A stretch of 64,000 nt of DNA, from the NCBI GenBank assembly GCA_964467165.1, contig CAYXOL010000020.1, positions 1 to 64,000 on the forward strand, in the 5' to 3' direction. Every line of letters begins with the position of its first letter. Within the stretch, counting starts at the first letter, position 1. This document shows positions 36,862 through 47,584 of the stretch, piece by piece. The notes below the pieces were generated by a model. The model saw nothing but the letters and a program-made list of their open reading frames with translations. It ran no database searches and was not told the DNA's origin. Origin of the DNA: Clostridium_AD sp964467165 (lineage in GTDB: Bacteria > Bacillota > Clostridia > Clostridiales > Clostridiaceae). The translations under genes and the position numbers were made by a program.

Positions 36862-38091
36862 ATGCTAAGAGTAATTGAAACATTCAGCGGTATAGGAAGT
36901 CAAGCAAAAGCACTTAAAAATATAAATGCAGAACATCAAATTGTAGCAACAGTCGAGTGGGATATAAATGCAACTTATGCATATGATATAATTCATAATG
37001 GTCCTCAAAATTTGGAAAGATATATGGAATTTGACAAAAACGAATTAATTGAAAGATTAATGAAATATACTATAAGTTATGATGGGAAAAAGCCTTTACT
37101 GGTAAATACTCTCAAGACAATGTCAACTGAAGCTTTGAGAAGGTTTTTAGCCGCTATTGATCGTACTAATAATTTTGTTAGTATAACGGACGTAAAGGCA
37201 ATTAATTTACCTGATGATATTGATTTGTTGACCTATTCTTTTCCATGTCAAGATTTATCAATTTGTGGTTCATGGCATGGCAACACGAGCGGAATTGATA
37301 GAGAAGCAAATAACCGTTCCGGTATGTTGTGGGAAGTGGAAAGAATTCTTAAAGAATACGTAGCACTTGGGAAAAGACTTCCCAAATTTCTTTTGATGGA
37401 AAATGTAAGCAATATTTTATCAAATACTCATAGACACAACTTCAAAGAGTGGCAAGACTATCTTGAGGATATAGGTTATACAAATGAAGTATATACTTTG
37501 AACTCAGCAAATTTTGGCATACCACAAAAAAGAATTAGAACTTATATGTTAAGTGTATATTGTGTAGATAGTGTTGGTATTGAGCGGTTAAAAGAATATT
37601 TAGAGGAAAACAATCTTGAAGAACGACAACCTAAATTGCTTCAATCCTTACAAAGTTTTTTTAGGTTAGATTACACTAACTTACAATATAAATATGAGGC
37701 AGATATTAGTAATCCAAACTATACACCATCTAGACAAAAGATTTACAAAGAAAATCTGAAATTATTTGATGGGCAAAATACAAGCTACGAAGCTGTTAAC
37801 ACTATCACTACTAAGCAAGATAGAAATCCTAATTCAGGATTGTTAAGGTATATAGGGACTTCTGATGATAAAGCGCCGTACAGAAATCTTACCCCAAGGG
37901 AATGTTTTTTACTAATGGGGTTTGATGAGAAAGATTTTCAATTATTAATGGATAACGATTTTTTTGTTAAAAGTAATCATAAGTTCTTTACACGAGATAA
38001 ACTAATTAGAATGGCAGGTAATAGTATTGTTGTAGATGTACTTGAAGAAATATTTAAGCAAGTAATTTTTATTAATGATAATATTATTTAA
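36862..38091 (+). CDS. dcm: DNA (cytosine-5-)-methyltransferase
   Basis: 409 residues. Motif I VIETFSGIGSQAKALK at the N-terminus, motif IV catalytic SFPCQDLSICG near residue 123, motif VI LLMENVSNIL near 178, motif VIII-like NSANFGIPQKRIRTYML near 213, motif IX/X LTPRECFLLMGF and MAGNSIVVDVLEEIFKQV. The target-recognition region lies between about 230 and 320. TAGGAG precedes the ATG. It is the modification subunit for the MORC/Z1/nuclease/AIPR cluster and should protect self DNA. Intact. Confidence 0.93.
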   Translation: MLRVIETFSGIGSQAKALKNINAEHQIVATVEWDINATYAYDIIHNGPQNLERYMEFDKNELIERLMKYTISYDGKKPLLVNTLKTMSTEALRRFLAAIDRTNNFVSITDVKAINLPDDIDLLTYSFPCQDLSICGSWHGNTSGIDREANNRSGMLWEVERILKEYVALGKRLPKFLLMENVSNILSNTHRHNFKEWQDYLEDIGYTNEVYTLNSANFGIPQKRIRTYMLSVYCVDSVGIERLKEYLEENNLEERQPKLLQSLQSFFRLDYTNLQYKYEADISNPNYTPSRQKIYKENLKLFDGQNTSYEAVNTITTKQDRNPNSGLLRYIGTSDDKAPYRNLTPRECFLLMGFDEKDFQLLMDNDFFVKSNHKFFTRDKLIRMAGNSIVVDVLEEIFKQVIFINDNII

Positions 38092-38277
38092 TTTATTGCA
38101 AGAGTTATTACCCCGATTTTATTAATCATTAGAATGTACTAAGCATTTTGGAGAATAATTATGATGAATTTTTAATGGAATTATGTTGGCGAATCTCGAC
38201 AGAATGTGCAAAAAAATGTTTTATGAAACCACCGTGTTAAAATATTGAATGAAGATTAAATATTTGTAACTATAAAA

Positions 38278-38314
38278 GCCTACTTCATAGAAAAAACTAT
38301 GAAGTAGGCTTTCT
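38278..38314 (+). terminator. Rho-independent terminator
   Basis: GCCTACTTCATAG pairs perfectly with CTATGAAGTAGGC around A6, followed by TTTCTCT; it ends the dcm transcript. Confidence 0.8.
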
Positions 38315-38327
38315 CTAATTGTTTTAA

Positions 38328-39635
38328 ATAACAATTCCAGAAGAATACCAAGAATATATTGATTTCTATAAAGGTGATAAAATAGATACGTTTATACTGG
38401 ATCTAATTCCTAAATCAAAAAGTGCACCAGAAGAGGAGGAATTAGATGATGAAGTTATTTTAGAAGATGAGTTAGACAATGAATTTGTATCAATAAATAA
38501 TATTAATGCAGAAATTATATATATTCATAACTACATTACAAGTAAAGGTTTTTATTATTCAAAAGATCTAATTACCAATTTCTATCTTAGCTTAAAAACT
38601 AAACCCTTTGTTATTCTTTCAGGAATTTCAGGCACTGGAAAGAGTAAAATAGTAGAATTGTTTGCCCAGGCTGTTGGTGCTAATAGGGATAATCAAAGAT
38701 TTAAGTTGATACCTGTTAGGCCAGATTGGTCTGATGCAACAGATCTATTAGGCTACAGAAATATTGAAAATAAGTTTGTGCCAGGGATTATTATTGATGC
38801 TGCCTATGAGGCCATGAAGAACATTGATAAGCCCTATTTTCTATGTCTTGATGAAATGAATTTAGCAAGAGTGGAGTATTACTTTAGTGATATTTTATCA
38901 TCTATGGAAACAAGAAATATAAAGGATGAAGAAATTATCACTCAAAAATTATTAAGTAAGGCTCAATTTGGAAAAGATGAAAGGGCCTATGATAAATATG
39001 GAGATGTTTATATTCCACAGAACCTATATATAATTGGCACGGTAAATATGGACGAGACTACCTTCACTTTTAGTAAAAAAGTACTAGATAGAGCGAGTAC
39101 CATTGAATTTAATAAGGTAGACTTAAAATACAATTTCGAACAAGTAGAGCTTGGTGAAATTTTATCTAAAAACTATCATAATGACTTTTTAAAATCACAG
39201 TATTTAAAAATATCTGAATGCAAGGATGAAAAAGAAATAGCAATTAAAGTTATAGATAAATTAATTGAAATAAATAACATACTTGAAAAGTACCAACAGC
39301 ATGTTGCCTACAGGGTACGGGACGAAATAGTATTTTATGTTATCTATGCTGCTACCAATGGGTTATTCTCCTTTAATAAAGCCATGGATTATTCCTTGCT
39401 TCAAAAGATATTGCCTAAAATAGGTGGTAGTGGTGGCGAAATTTTAGATATATTAGTTGAGCTATTTAACAATTTAAATAGTACCAAATACAAAAATGAT
39501 GGATACATAGAAGATGCGCAGGTGAGAATTATGGAAAGCCAATGCGAAAGTAGCGAATATATATTAAGCAGTGAAAAAATCATGTATATGATCAGGAGGT
39601 TCTTAAGAGATGGATTCACAACCTTCTGGCAATAA
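38328..39635 (+). pseudogene. McrB-like AAA+ GTPase/ATPase, 5'-truncated
   Basis: An open frame without ATG before the core starts just after a stop at 38325. It encodes a linker (IPEEYQEYIDFYKGDKIDTF) and an AAA+ domain: LSGISGTGKSKIVELFAQA (Walker A), DATDLLGYRN, YFLCLDEMNLARVEYYFSDI (Walker B), IIGTVNMDETTF (sensor 1) and a winged C-terminus (VAYRVRDEIVFYVIYA). The N-terminal DNA-recognition domain is missing, cut off where the dcm terminator begins, so the restriction operon probably inserted into or deleted it. The downstream partner is the McrC-like gene. A fragment with an internal deletion is duplicated at about 50770. Confidence 0.75.
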
Positions 39636-41943
39636 TTCGGAGCTATTATTTGTAGAAACGGAAGAAGTTTATTTTTCAATAAAGGGAATAAAGACGCTAC
39701 CACCTATGGTGAGTCAAAATCACTTACTATTATTGTAGAAGGTAAAGAACGTGTGGATGACATTTATAAGTGTCTTTGTTTTAAGGAATATAGTAATTAT
39801 GAAATAGTAATTGAAAGAAAAAATAAAACTACCATAGAATTTTATCATGAAAATCCTAATATAAGAAATAAAGTAACACCCACAGGTAGGGGCGGAAATA
39901 TCGTAAGTGGAATAATTAACTTTAGAGGTGATATAGGTTATTCTGATCTATATGTAAATGTTAATGGACATACTCATATGAAAATAATTATAGAGGTATT
40001 ACCTAGTAAGATTGATTATAAAGAAGATTATGAGGCGATTCTTAAGGATGTTAACGAAGAGATATATAATTTGGCCTATGGGTTTTTAAGTAGAACCTAT
40101 CTAGGTTCAGAGATAAACAACAAAAGATCTAATAGCTATACTGAGTTTTACAGCATATTGAGCTTTGTTTATGAAAACCTAATGAAATCCATTAATATAG
40201 TTTTATCAAAGCCTCATCATGGGTTAATAGTGGATAGCAAGGTATGTAAATACCAAAGCCTAAAGAATACAAGTATGGATACTATAAAATGGCTAGAGAA
40301 AAGACCGCATTTATTAAAGAATATAGATGGAAGATGTATACCCACTGTTGCACTCCAGGTAACAAAGAAAGTAAGCTTAGACACAAAGGAAAATAGATTT
40401 CTAAAGTTTATGCTACTAAAGATAATTGAAAAAATAGATAATTTTATAAGAACATATGCAGCGGTGCCTTGGAAAGTGAATGAGGATATTATAAAGAAAT
40501 TAAACACCATGAAGAAATCAATAAACACTAAACTAAAAACTTCATTTTTAAAGGATGTAGAAAGTGATTATAGAAACACGTCTATATCCTTAGTTTTTAA
40601 TATGGCCAGTGGCTATAGAGAAATTTACAAATATTATTTAATGCTTCAGAAAGGACTAAGCATTAATAGCAATATATGCTCTTTATCAATGAAGGAACTT
40701 AGTCTACTGTATGAGTACTGGTGCTTTATAAAGATAAACTCCCTACTTAGAAAGCGGTACAAGCTAGTAAGTTCCGATTTTTTAACTATTAACACAGCGG
40801 GAATATTTGTTTCACTTAAAAAAGGCGTAACCTCTACATTAGTGTATGAAAACTTAAAAACAAGTGAAACCTTTAAGGTCAGTTATAACTCCATTAAATC
40901 TAGAAAGTCTAGTAACTTAGATTCTAGATCTGTTGGTAGTAAAACAGTAACACAAAAACCGGATAATATATTGTCTATACATATACTAGGTTGCGATGCA
41001 GCCTATGAATTTATATTTGATGCAAAGTATAAGATAGACACATCAGAGGAATATCAGAAAAGTTACGGTGGAATTGGGCCTAAGGAAGAGGATATAAATA
41101 CTATGCATAGATATAGAGATGCCATAGTTTATAAGAATAAGAAAACAGAGACCTATAATAACTCCATTTTTGCCATCAGCTACAGGACTCATGGAGGAGT
41201 TTTTAGATAAGTTAATAAATGAATCATCTTACTCTAGCGTTGAAAGATCACCTCTGCCTATAGGAAAAGAGAATTATATTAAAGATGAGTACTTTAAGGA
41301 TAGAACAGTTCTTGTGGGTTCTTTAAGAAATAAAAAGCAACTCCAAATTAATCTAAAAGGAAACTTTTATCACACTAAGTGCAGCAACATAAATCTAGCA
41401 GAGCATAATATTAGGTTTGTAGCCTTAGCTCAGTCAAAGAGACAATTTGCAGGTGAAGCTGGCATAACTTATTATGGCAAGATAGTCGATATAAAAGTTA
41501 TGAAAAGAAATGCGATAGTGGAAATTCCAAGTGACTCCCAGGAGGACTATTATGTTTTTAAAGTAGAAGAATGGCAGCAACTTCATAGGAAAATGGAGGT
41601 GAAAGGCTATCAGGTGTTAAGGGTAATTTATACTACTGAATACTTACTTAATAACGCATCAATAGTTACGGAGCTTTGCATAAAATCTAAAGAAGAATAT
41701 AGATTATGGAAAGAGCTTAAGAGGATAAGTTTTTTAACAGAAACTGAAATTGAAAAAACCATAAATAATGATAGCAGTATTGAGGGGTTTTCTATAGAAG
41801 GAATCAGGGTAGCTATAAAAGATGAGAAAATTCATGTAGAGTGCAATGGGAATTCCTATGAGTTTAGTGTGGGGGAATTTAATAGAAGGCCTAGGGAGGT
41901 AATGGGGAGGATATTTAGTATTGGGAGGGGTATACCCGATTGA
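39611..41943 (+). pseudogene. McrC-like/DUF2357 nuclease partner, broken at two points
   Basis: Starts at ATG 39611, overlapping the McrB-like gene (ELLFVETEEVYFSIKG), shifts frame near 39690 and continues as DATTYGESKSLTIIVEGK and the 485-codon frame with the DUF2357 core (KTSMDTIKWLEKRPHLLK, LEKRPHLLKNIDG, KKVSLDTKENRFLKFML) and a PD-(D/E)XK-like end (AYEFIFDAKYKIDTS). At about 41175 a second break deletes some residues and shifts frame into PFLPSATGLMEEFLDKLINE and the C-terminal domain to 41943. Inactive unless rescued. The C-terminal part is duplicated at 46706-47445. Confidence 0.7.
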
Positions 41944-42070
41944 GTAATATAAGGTTCGGAGTATTAACATAGAAATGTAAGAACACATAATAGTTTTTAA
42001 AACCAGCAGTTGATCCATATATACTTTTATGATAAGATCGGATCAATTATTTAAAGACGAGGAGAATAGT

Positions 42071-42727
42071 ATGGATAACTATATATTTTTAACCGATGAA
42101 GGATACACATTTATGCCAAATTCAGAATCAGATGTGCCAGATATAGAAAATTTACAGGTTATAGGAATTTCTAATGGAAAAAATGAAAAAGAGGCATTTT
42201 ATAATTTAATGAGTCAAAACAGGGATTTGGTGGAAACATCATTTGATAAGATTTTCTGTTATAAGTTATCTACAAATTATAAAGATTCCTATTCAGAATT
42301 TAGAATAAAAGATGATTATGATATTAAAATATATGAGCATAAAGAAACTAATAGATTATTAAATAAAATAAAAGAAGATATGGATTTAGATATAAATGAA
42401 AGTCATAGGGTGTTAAATGCAATTTTCACTATGGTAAATTGTGAATTTTCCATAGTTGAAGATATTATTATTAATGAACGCCATTGTAATTATTATTTAT
42501 ATGTTAATAACTACTATGAGCTATCTTGTAGGTTAAGTGATGATGAAGGGCTGTGGGGGAATAAGGCTTATTGTGAAAGCTTAGATGAATTTCTATTAAC
42601 TGACCGTGATGAGAGTGGATTAATGGAAAGGTTTAAGAAAGAAGGCTGGTTTATTGAAAATGGATTTGCTATATGTTTAGATGATGATGTACTACGGTGC
42701 CTGTCAGTGCGCAATATGACTATATAA
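42071..42727 (+). CDS. Hypothetical acidic protein
   Basis: 218 residues from the ATG at 42071 with GAGGAGAA 7 bases upstream (the frame is open from 42029). Acidic and soluble: YIFLTDEGYTFMPNSESDVP, IENLQVIGISNGKNEKEAFY, and SLDEFLLTDRDESGL. The stretch EKEAFYNLMSQNRDLVE resembles small uncharacterised proteins of clostridial islands. No motif is decisive. Family unknown. Confidence 0.5.
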   Translation: MDNYIFLTDEGYTFMPNSESDVPDIENLQVIGISNGKNEKEAFYNLMSQNRDLVETSFDKIFCYKLSTNYKDSYSEFRIKDDYDIKIYEHKETNRLLNKIKEDMDLDINESHRVLNAIFTMVNCEFSIVEDIIINERHCNYYLYVNNYYELSCRLSDDEGLWGNKAYCESLDEFLLTDRDESGLMERFKKEGWFIENGFAICLDDDVLRCLSVRNMTI

Positions 42728-42788
42728 ATAACTTTAAGGAGGATTTGCAAACATAAGTTGTCTATTTCATTTCGAATTTCTTGTTGCT

Positions 42789-42819
42789 AAAACTACTGAA
42801 TATATTTCGGTAGTTTTTT
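42789..42819. repeat. CTACCGAAATATA hairpin repeat, copy 1
   Basis: AAAACTACTGAATATATTTCGGTAG followed by T6. Related hairpins lie at 43782-43824 and 54787-54832. It may act as a terminator of the 42071 gene. Confidence 0.55.
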
Positions 42820-42831
42820 GTCGTTAAGTGA

Positions 42832-43647
42832 TATTTTCGAGTAGTTCAAAAAGAAGGAAATAGAGATGTTGCAAGAGATGTTGTTTTTTATAATTTAGAT
42901 ATGATTATAGCAGTTGGATATAGAGTTAATTCAAGGAGAGCAACTCAGTTTAGAATATGGGCAACGAAGGTTTTGAAAGAATATATTGTCAAAGGGTTTG
43001 CTTTAGATGATGAAAGATTAAAACAAAGTGAGAGACTATTTGGTAATGACTATTTTAAGGAACTTCTTGAAATAATTCGTTCTATACGTGCAAGTGAGAG
43101 AAGGATATATCAACAGATTACTGATATATTTGCTGAATGTAGTATTAATTATGACCCTAAATCTGAAGTTACAAAAGTGTTTTATGCTACAGTCCAAAAT
43201 AAATTTCATTATGCAATAGCTGGTAAAACAGCTGCTGAAATTATTTATTATAAAGCAAATAAAGATGAGCCTCATATGGGGTTATCAACATGGAAAAATA
43301 GTCCAGAAGGAAGGATTCTAATTTCTGACGTTAAAATAGCGAAAAATTATTTAACGGAGAAAGAGATAAAAAAATTGGAAAGAACAATATCGGCTTTCTT
43401 TGATTATATTGAAAATATTATTGATAATAGGGAAACATTCACAATGGAGCAATTTGCAAATAGTGTGGTTAAATTTCTAGAATTCAATGAATATAAAATA
43501 CTTGAAGATAATGGTAGAATTTCAAAAGCAGAAGCAGATAAAAAAGCAGTGGAAGAATATAACGAATACAATAAAATGCAACCAATACAATCTGATTTTG
43601 ATAAATATATTAAAAAATATTTGGGTACAGGTAATAAGGAAAAATGA
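42832..43647 (+). pseudogene. RhuM family protein, N-terminally truncated
   Basis: Coding similarity starts at about 42841 (VQKEGNRDVARDVVFYNLDM) without a start codon; the first ATG is at 42901. The rest is the RhuM core: IIAVGYRVNSRRATQFRIWA, LKEYIVKGFALDDERLK, then HYAIAGKTAAEIIYYKANKD and a helical C-terminus, 248 residues after the internal ATG. Normal members are about 330 residues, so some 80 are missing. Flanked by 15-base repeats TTTCGAGTAGTTCAA at 42835-42849 and 43695-43709. Virulence/RhuM proteins are DNA-associated, with unknown activity; this one could still be translated from 42901. Confidence 0.7.
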
Positions 43648-43781
43648 TTAAATATTATATTCAATATTTTGCACTAGCAGCAACTACTCGAAAATTTCGA
43701 GTAGTTCAATTAGCAAGAAAAAATTGTTTCCAGTTTTTGCAAGGTGTCTCATAAATACAAAAAACTTAATGAAAGTTAATA

Positions 43782-43824
43782 AACGAGCTACCGAAATATA
43801 TTTATGTATTTCGGTAGCTTCGTT
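43782..43824. repeat. CTACCGAAATATA hairpin repeat, copy 2
   Basis: AACGAGCTACCGAAATATA with its complement around TTTATG; long stem downstream of the RhuM gene. Confidence 0.6.
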
Positions 43825-43869
43825 TATAATAGGTATGATGACCTTTTTAGAATATTAATTATAGTATTA

Positions 43870-44090
43870 GGTCAATTAGCAAGTAACTTGCAACGGTATA
43901 ATGGTATTGTAGGAGTATCCTAAGTATAAAATCCGGTAGAAAGCTCAGCTAAGGCCACGATAACACCCCTAGGAGAAAGCAAAATGTGTCGAAAAGCAAA
44001 TGCAGTAGCCAGAGGTGAGAACTACTGAAGTTTATGGAAATATAAATTTTTCGTGATTTTTTTCGTCACTATATAGGAAACAGCTTTCTT
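43870..44090 (+). other. Candidate structured non-coding stretch A
   Basis: A GC-richer island within AT-rich DNA, without an open frame, containing TCCTAAGTATAA, several short complementary segments (AAAGCTCAGCT, CCCCTAGGAG) and a final CGTGATTTTTTTCGTCAC hairpin. It has the character of a structured RNA or intron/element remnant. The TCCTARGTATAA element is shared with stretch B at 48950. No known RNA class was recognised. Confidence 0.3.
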
Positions 44091-44361
44091 AAGTGCTGTG
44101 GATAACACCCAATACGCTGGAGCTTGTCACTTTTGCCACTTGCCACGTGAGTGGCAGTACTTTATATCGATTAAATATTTTTTAAAAGGACTAATAATTA
44201 TGGCTGAAAAGACTATTGGTATTATTAATAATTTGTTACAATTAAAAATAAATGACGAGAATAAGATTTTATCTTCAACTAAATCCATTGAATAATAGGA
44301 ATTTTACCTAAATCTTTGTATAAAAGAAAAATAATAGATATAGTAAGAAGGAGTAATATAA

Positions 44362-46020
44362 ATGAATTATAATGAGTTTATCAAAGCCGTGGATGAAAAA
44401 CTTGCTTCTATGCCTGAGAGTGAGAAGGAAAAGTGGATTCATAACTTAGCACGTACAATTCAAGAAGATGAAAGATGTAAATTTTTAAATTCGCTAAATG
44501 CTGAAAATAACAATGGTGAGATTATACATGATATCAAAGAAATACAAGAGTGGTGTGAAAAAATACAAAATGGAGATATTCATTTTGAATGTAGTTATTC
44601 AGAAGTATACGGTGAGAATTATTGGAGAGATGATTCCTATGAGTATTATGATACTTATGAAATAGGAAAAAAGCTAACTTCTGCATTTCAAGTAACTGAA
44701 GACCTACTATATCAAAAGGAATATGAAAAAGCTTCAGTTTTATACAATCTGCTTTTAGATATGGTATTTCAAGCATATGATAGTGACTCAGAAGAGACAA
44801 TGGAATTAGGGCTCGAAGAATTAGTTGATGAAAACTTGGTTTCTTTAAATTTGAAGAAAATAGTTCTTAACCTACTATATGCAAAATATCAAACTTCTAA
44901 TGGAAAAGAGAGGGTGCAGGCAATTTATAGTTATATCAAATTGAATATTTCAAAAGATATAAAGTTAGAAGAGTTTTTTACTATAGGACCAGAAGAATTA
45001 GTAGGAATAGCCGTATTTTTAGAAGAATGGATTGTTTTTTTGAAGCGTGAAGATGGAGACTTAGCAGGAAACTTTCTTTTTGAGGCATGTATGCTTCAAG
45101 GGGGCATAGAAATGTTATGTGCTACAGCTAGAGAAATGGTACAAAAGCATCCTATTTTGTACTTAAAAACATGTAAATACTTAACTGATGAAAGCAAAGC
45201 TACTGAATGTGAAAAAATAGGATTAGAAGCAATTAGTTTATTGAATGAAGAGTTAATTATTAGAGGAAAGGTGGCAGAGTTAACTGCAAAGGCTGCAAAA
45301 GAACTAGGACACACAGATGTTGTTTGGAAATGCTATAAAGCAGCTTTTCATTCGGAGTCAATACTAAACAATTATTTAAGACTTTTTGAAGCTGAAAATT
45401 ATGAGAATATAATGGATATTAACACTATGAAAATACGAATATTACCTGGAAAATCATTTGTGGATTTTCATAATATTAACAATCAAATGAAAATTAATAA
45501 TATTTCACTGGAATATAAAAAAATACTTTGTTTCTTTAATGGAGAATTAGAGTATATTTATGAAGAATGTAAGAAAGATAAAACTTATTTAGGTTGGAGT
45601 AATAATATTAAGGGTATATTTGTACCATTATTTATTCTATATTTAAACCAAAGCCATAGCGTTTCCAAAGCAGGTGAAAAATTAATAGAAGACTTAAAAT
45701 ATAGGCTAAATTATTCAAATGATGATGATAAAAGTTTCGCTGAACGTTTTTTTATCTGGAAGGACAAAATTAAAATAACAAGTGAACAATATGAAAAGTA
45801 TATAACTTGGTTACACTCAGAGGTTGATAAAAGAACTGATGCAGTTGTAGGTGGAGGCTTTAGGGGAAGCTATTACAAAGCAGCGGTACTAATATCTGAA
45901 CTAGGTGAAACAATGGAGTCAAATGGTAATTATGGAGCTAAAATGGATTTAATAGAGCATTATATAAAAAATCATTCCAGAAAGAGAGCATTTAAAGCGG
46001 AATTTGAAGTTTTAAAATAG
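44362..46020 (+). CDS. Helical-repeat hypothetical protein
   Basis: 552 residues, acidic, helical throughout, with TPR-like stretches (YQKEYEKASVLYNLLLDMVF, KAAKELGHTDVVWKCYKAAF). N-terminus NYNEFIKAVDEKLASMPESE; C-terminus with a VVGGGFRGSYYKAAVLISEL segment and HSRKRAFKAEFEVL end, typical of companions of SWIM zinc-finger proteins in Firmicutes; the SWIM gene itself is not seen. AAGGAG precedes the ATG. The YkgJ-type gene follows 25 bases later. Probably a protein-interaction scaffold; function unknown. Confidence 0.6.
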   Translation: MNYNEFIKAVDEKLASMPESEKEKWIHNLARTIQEDERCKFLNSLNAENNNGEIIHDIKEIQEWCEKIQNGDIHFECSYSEVYGENYWRDDSYEYYDTYEIGKKLTSAFQVTEDLLYQKEYEKASVLYNLLLDMVFQAYDSDSEETMELGLEELVDENLVSLNLKKIVLNLLYAKYQTSNGKERVQAIYSYIKLNISKDIKLEEFFTIGPEELVGIAVFLEEWIVFLKREDGDLAGNFLFEACMLQGGIEMLCATAREMVQKHPILYLKTCKYLTDESKATECEKIGLEAISLLNEELIIRGKVAELTAKAAKELGHTDVVWKCYKAAFHSESILNNYLRLFEAENYENIMDINTMKIRILPGKSFVDFHNINNQMKINNISLEYKKILCFFNGELEYIYEECKKDKTYLGWSNNIKGIFVPLFILYLNQSHSVSKAGEKLIEDLKYRLNYSNDDDKSFAERFFIWKDKIKITSEQYEKYITWLHSEVDKRTDAVVGGGFRGSYYKAAVLISELGETMESNGNYGAKMDLIEHYIKNHSRKRAFKAEFEVLK

Positions 46021-46045
46021 GAGGAACAATTCGTGTACTTGTGAA

Positions 46046-46606
46046 GTGGTAGTAAGTACAAAAGATGTTGTAGAAAATAGTAGAGGAGAAGATATTGTGA
46101 TAGAACCATCAAAAATAAAAGAAGAATTTGAAAAGGTTGAAAGAGAGAATTATAAATTTCGTACATATTTAAAAAATCATGCAGATTCAGATGAATTAGA
46201 TAAACAATTTTTGCAGTTGCATAATGAATTATTCAAAGTATATGATTGTAGTAAATGTAGAAATTGCTGCAAAGAGTATTCAATAACCTTTGAAGAAAAT
46301 GAAATAGAGCAAGCTTCTAAGTTAATTAAGATAACAAAGAAAGAATTTATGGATAAGTATATAGATGAGACTATCAATGGATATGATCTAAAAGGTAAGC
46401 CATGCTGCTTTCTAACTGAAAATGGTGCTTGTGAGATTGAAAAGTGTAAACCAGAAGGATGTATAGAGTATCCATTTACAAATAAGCCAGAAAGATTATT
46501 CAGTTTACTTAATATAGTTAATTTTGCTAATGTGTGCCCTGTAGTTTTTGAAATGCTGCAAAGACTGAAGAAAATTTATGGATTTAAGACAAGAGGAAGG
46601 TATTAA
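46046..46606 (+). CDS. YkgJ family cysteine cluster protein
   Basis: 186 residues from a GTG. Cysteine pattern: VYDCSKCRNCCKEY near residue 70, then GKPCCFLTENGACEIEKCKP near 115-130 and CIEYPF; this C-x2-C-x2-CC ... C arrangement is that of the YkgJ (UPF0153) family, expected to bind zinc or iron. The GTG start follows GAGGAACAATTCGTG; an exact start is uncertain. Lies 25 bases after the helical-repeat gene, same operon. Confidence 0.8.
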   Translation: MVVSTKDVVENSRGEDIVIEPSKIKEEFEKVERENYKFRTYLKNHADSDELDKQFLQLHNELFKVYDCSKCRNCCKEYSITFEENEIEQASKLIKITKKEFMDKYIDETINGYDLKGKPCCFLTENGACEIEKCKPEGCIEYPFTNKPERLFSLLNIVNFANVCPVVFEMLQRLKKIYGFKTRGRY

Positions 46607-46705
46607 CTTAAAGCAACAAAAATTGAAAATTCATTTCCAATTTTTGAAAGATGACAGGCACCTTACAGGGATTGGTAGTGAAGCGGACAATCTCTGTTGT
46701 TATAG

Positions 46706-47445
46706 ATAAGTTAATAAATGAATCATCTTATTCTAGCTTTGAAAGATCACTGGAGTCTATAGGAAAAGAGAATTATATTAAAGATGAGTACTTTAATGAG
46801 AGAACAGTTCTTATGGGATCTTTAAGAAATAAAGAGCAGCTCCAAATTAATCTCAAAGGGAACTTCTATCACACCAAGTGCAGCAACATAAATCTAGCAG
46901 AGCATAGTATTGGATTCGTAGCCTTAGCTCAGTCAAAGAAACAATTTGCAGGTGAAGCTGGCATAACTTATTATGGAAAGATAGTAGATATAAAAGTTGT
47001 GAAAAGAAATAAGATAGTGGAAATTCCAAGTGACTCCCAGGAGGACTATTATGTTTTTAAAGTAGAAGAATGGCAGCAACTTCATAGGAAAATGGAGGTG
47101 AAAGGCTATCAGGTGTTAAGGGTAATTTATACTACTGAATACTTACTTAATAACGCATCAATAGTTACGGAGCTTTGCATAAAATCTAAAGAAGAATATA
47201 GATTATGGAAAGAGCTTAAGAGGATAAGTTTTTTAACAGAAACTGAAATTGAAAAAACCATAAATAATGATAGCAGTATTGAGGGGTTTTCTATAGAAGG
47301 AATCAGGGTAACTATAAAAGATGAGAAAATTCATGTAGAGTGCAATGGGAATTTGTATGAGGTTAGTGTGGGGGAATTTAATAGAAGCACTAGGGAGGTA
47401 ATGGGGAGGATAATTAATATTGGGAGTGGGTGTCCAATTAGATAA
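46706..47445 (+). pseudogene. Duplicate of the McrC-like C-terminal region
   Basis: From GATAAGTTAATAAATGAATC onward the DNA is almost identical to 41207-41945 and codes the same C-terminal domain (FERSLESIGKENYIKDEY.., RVIYTTEYLLNNASIV). The first 55 bases of the open frame (46651-46705) are unrelated and include a 17-base match to the GIY-YIG remnant at 61240. No start-proximal domain exists, so it is a displaced gene end. Confidence 0.85.
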
Positions 47446-47584
47446 TATAAAGTTGATACCTGAAGGATAACAAAGAATGCTTACTTTATATTACCTGTAT
47501 ACTCGAAGATGAAAATAATATTGAAAATATGTTTAAAAATAAAAAAGGTGATATAATAAGAGTGATTTAAAGTGAGGTGTTAAT

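Noticed and set aside
44098..44295. 65-codon frame before the helical-repeat gene
   Set aside because: The first half has no protein-like character; a short frame from the ATG at 44200 (31 codons) is possible but unsupported.
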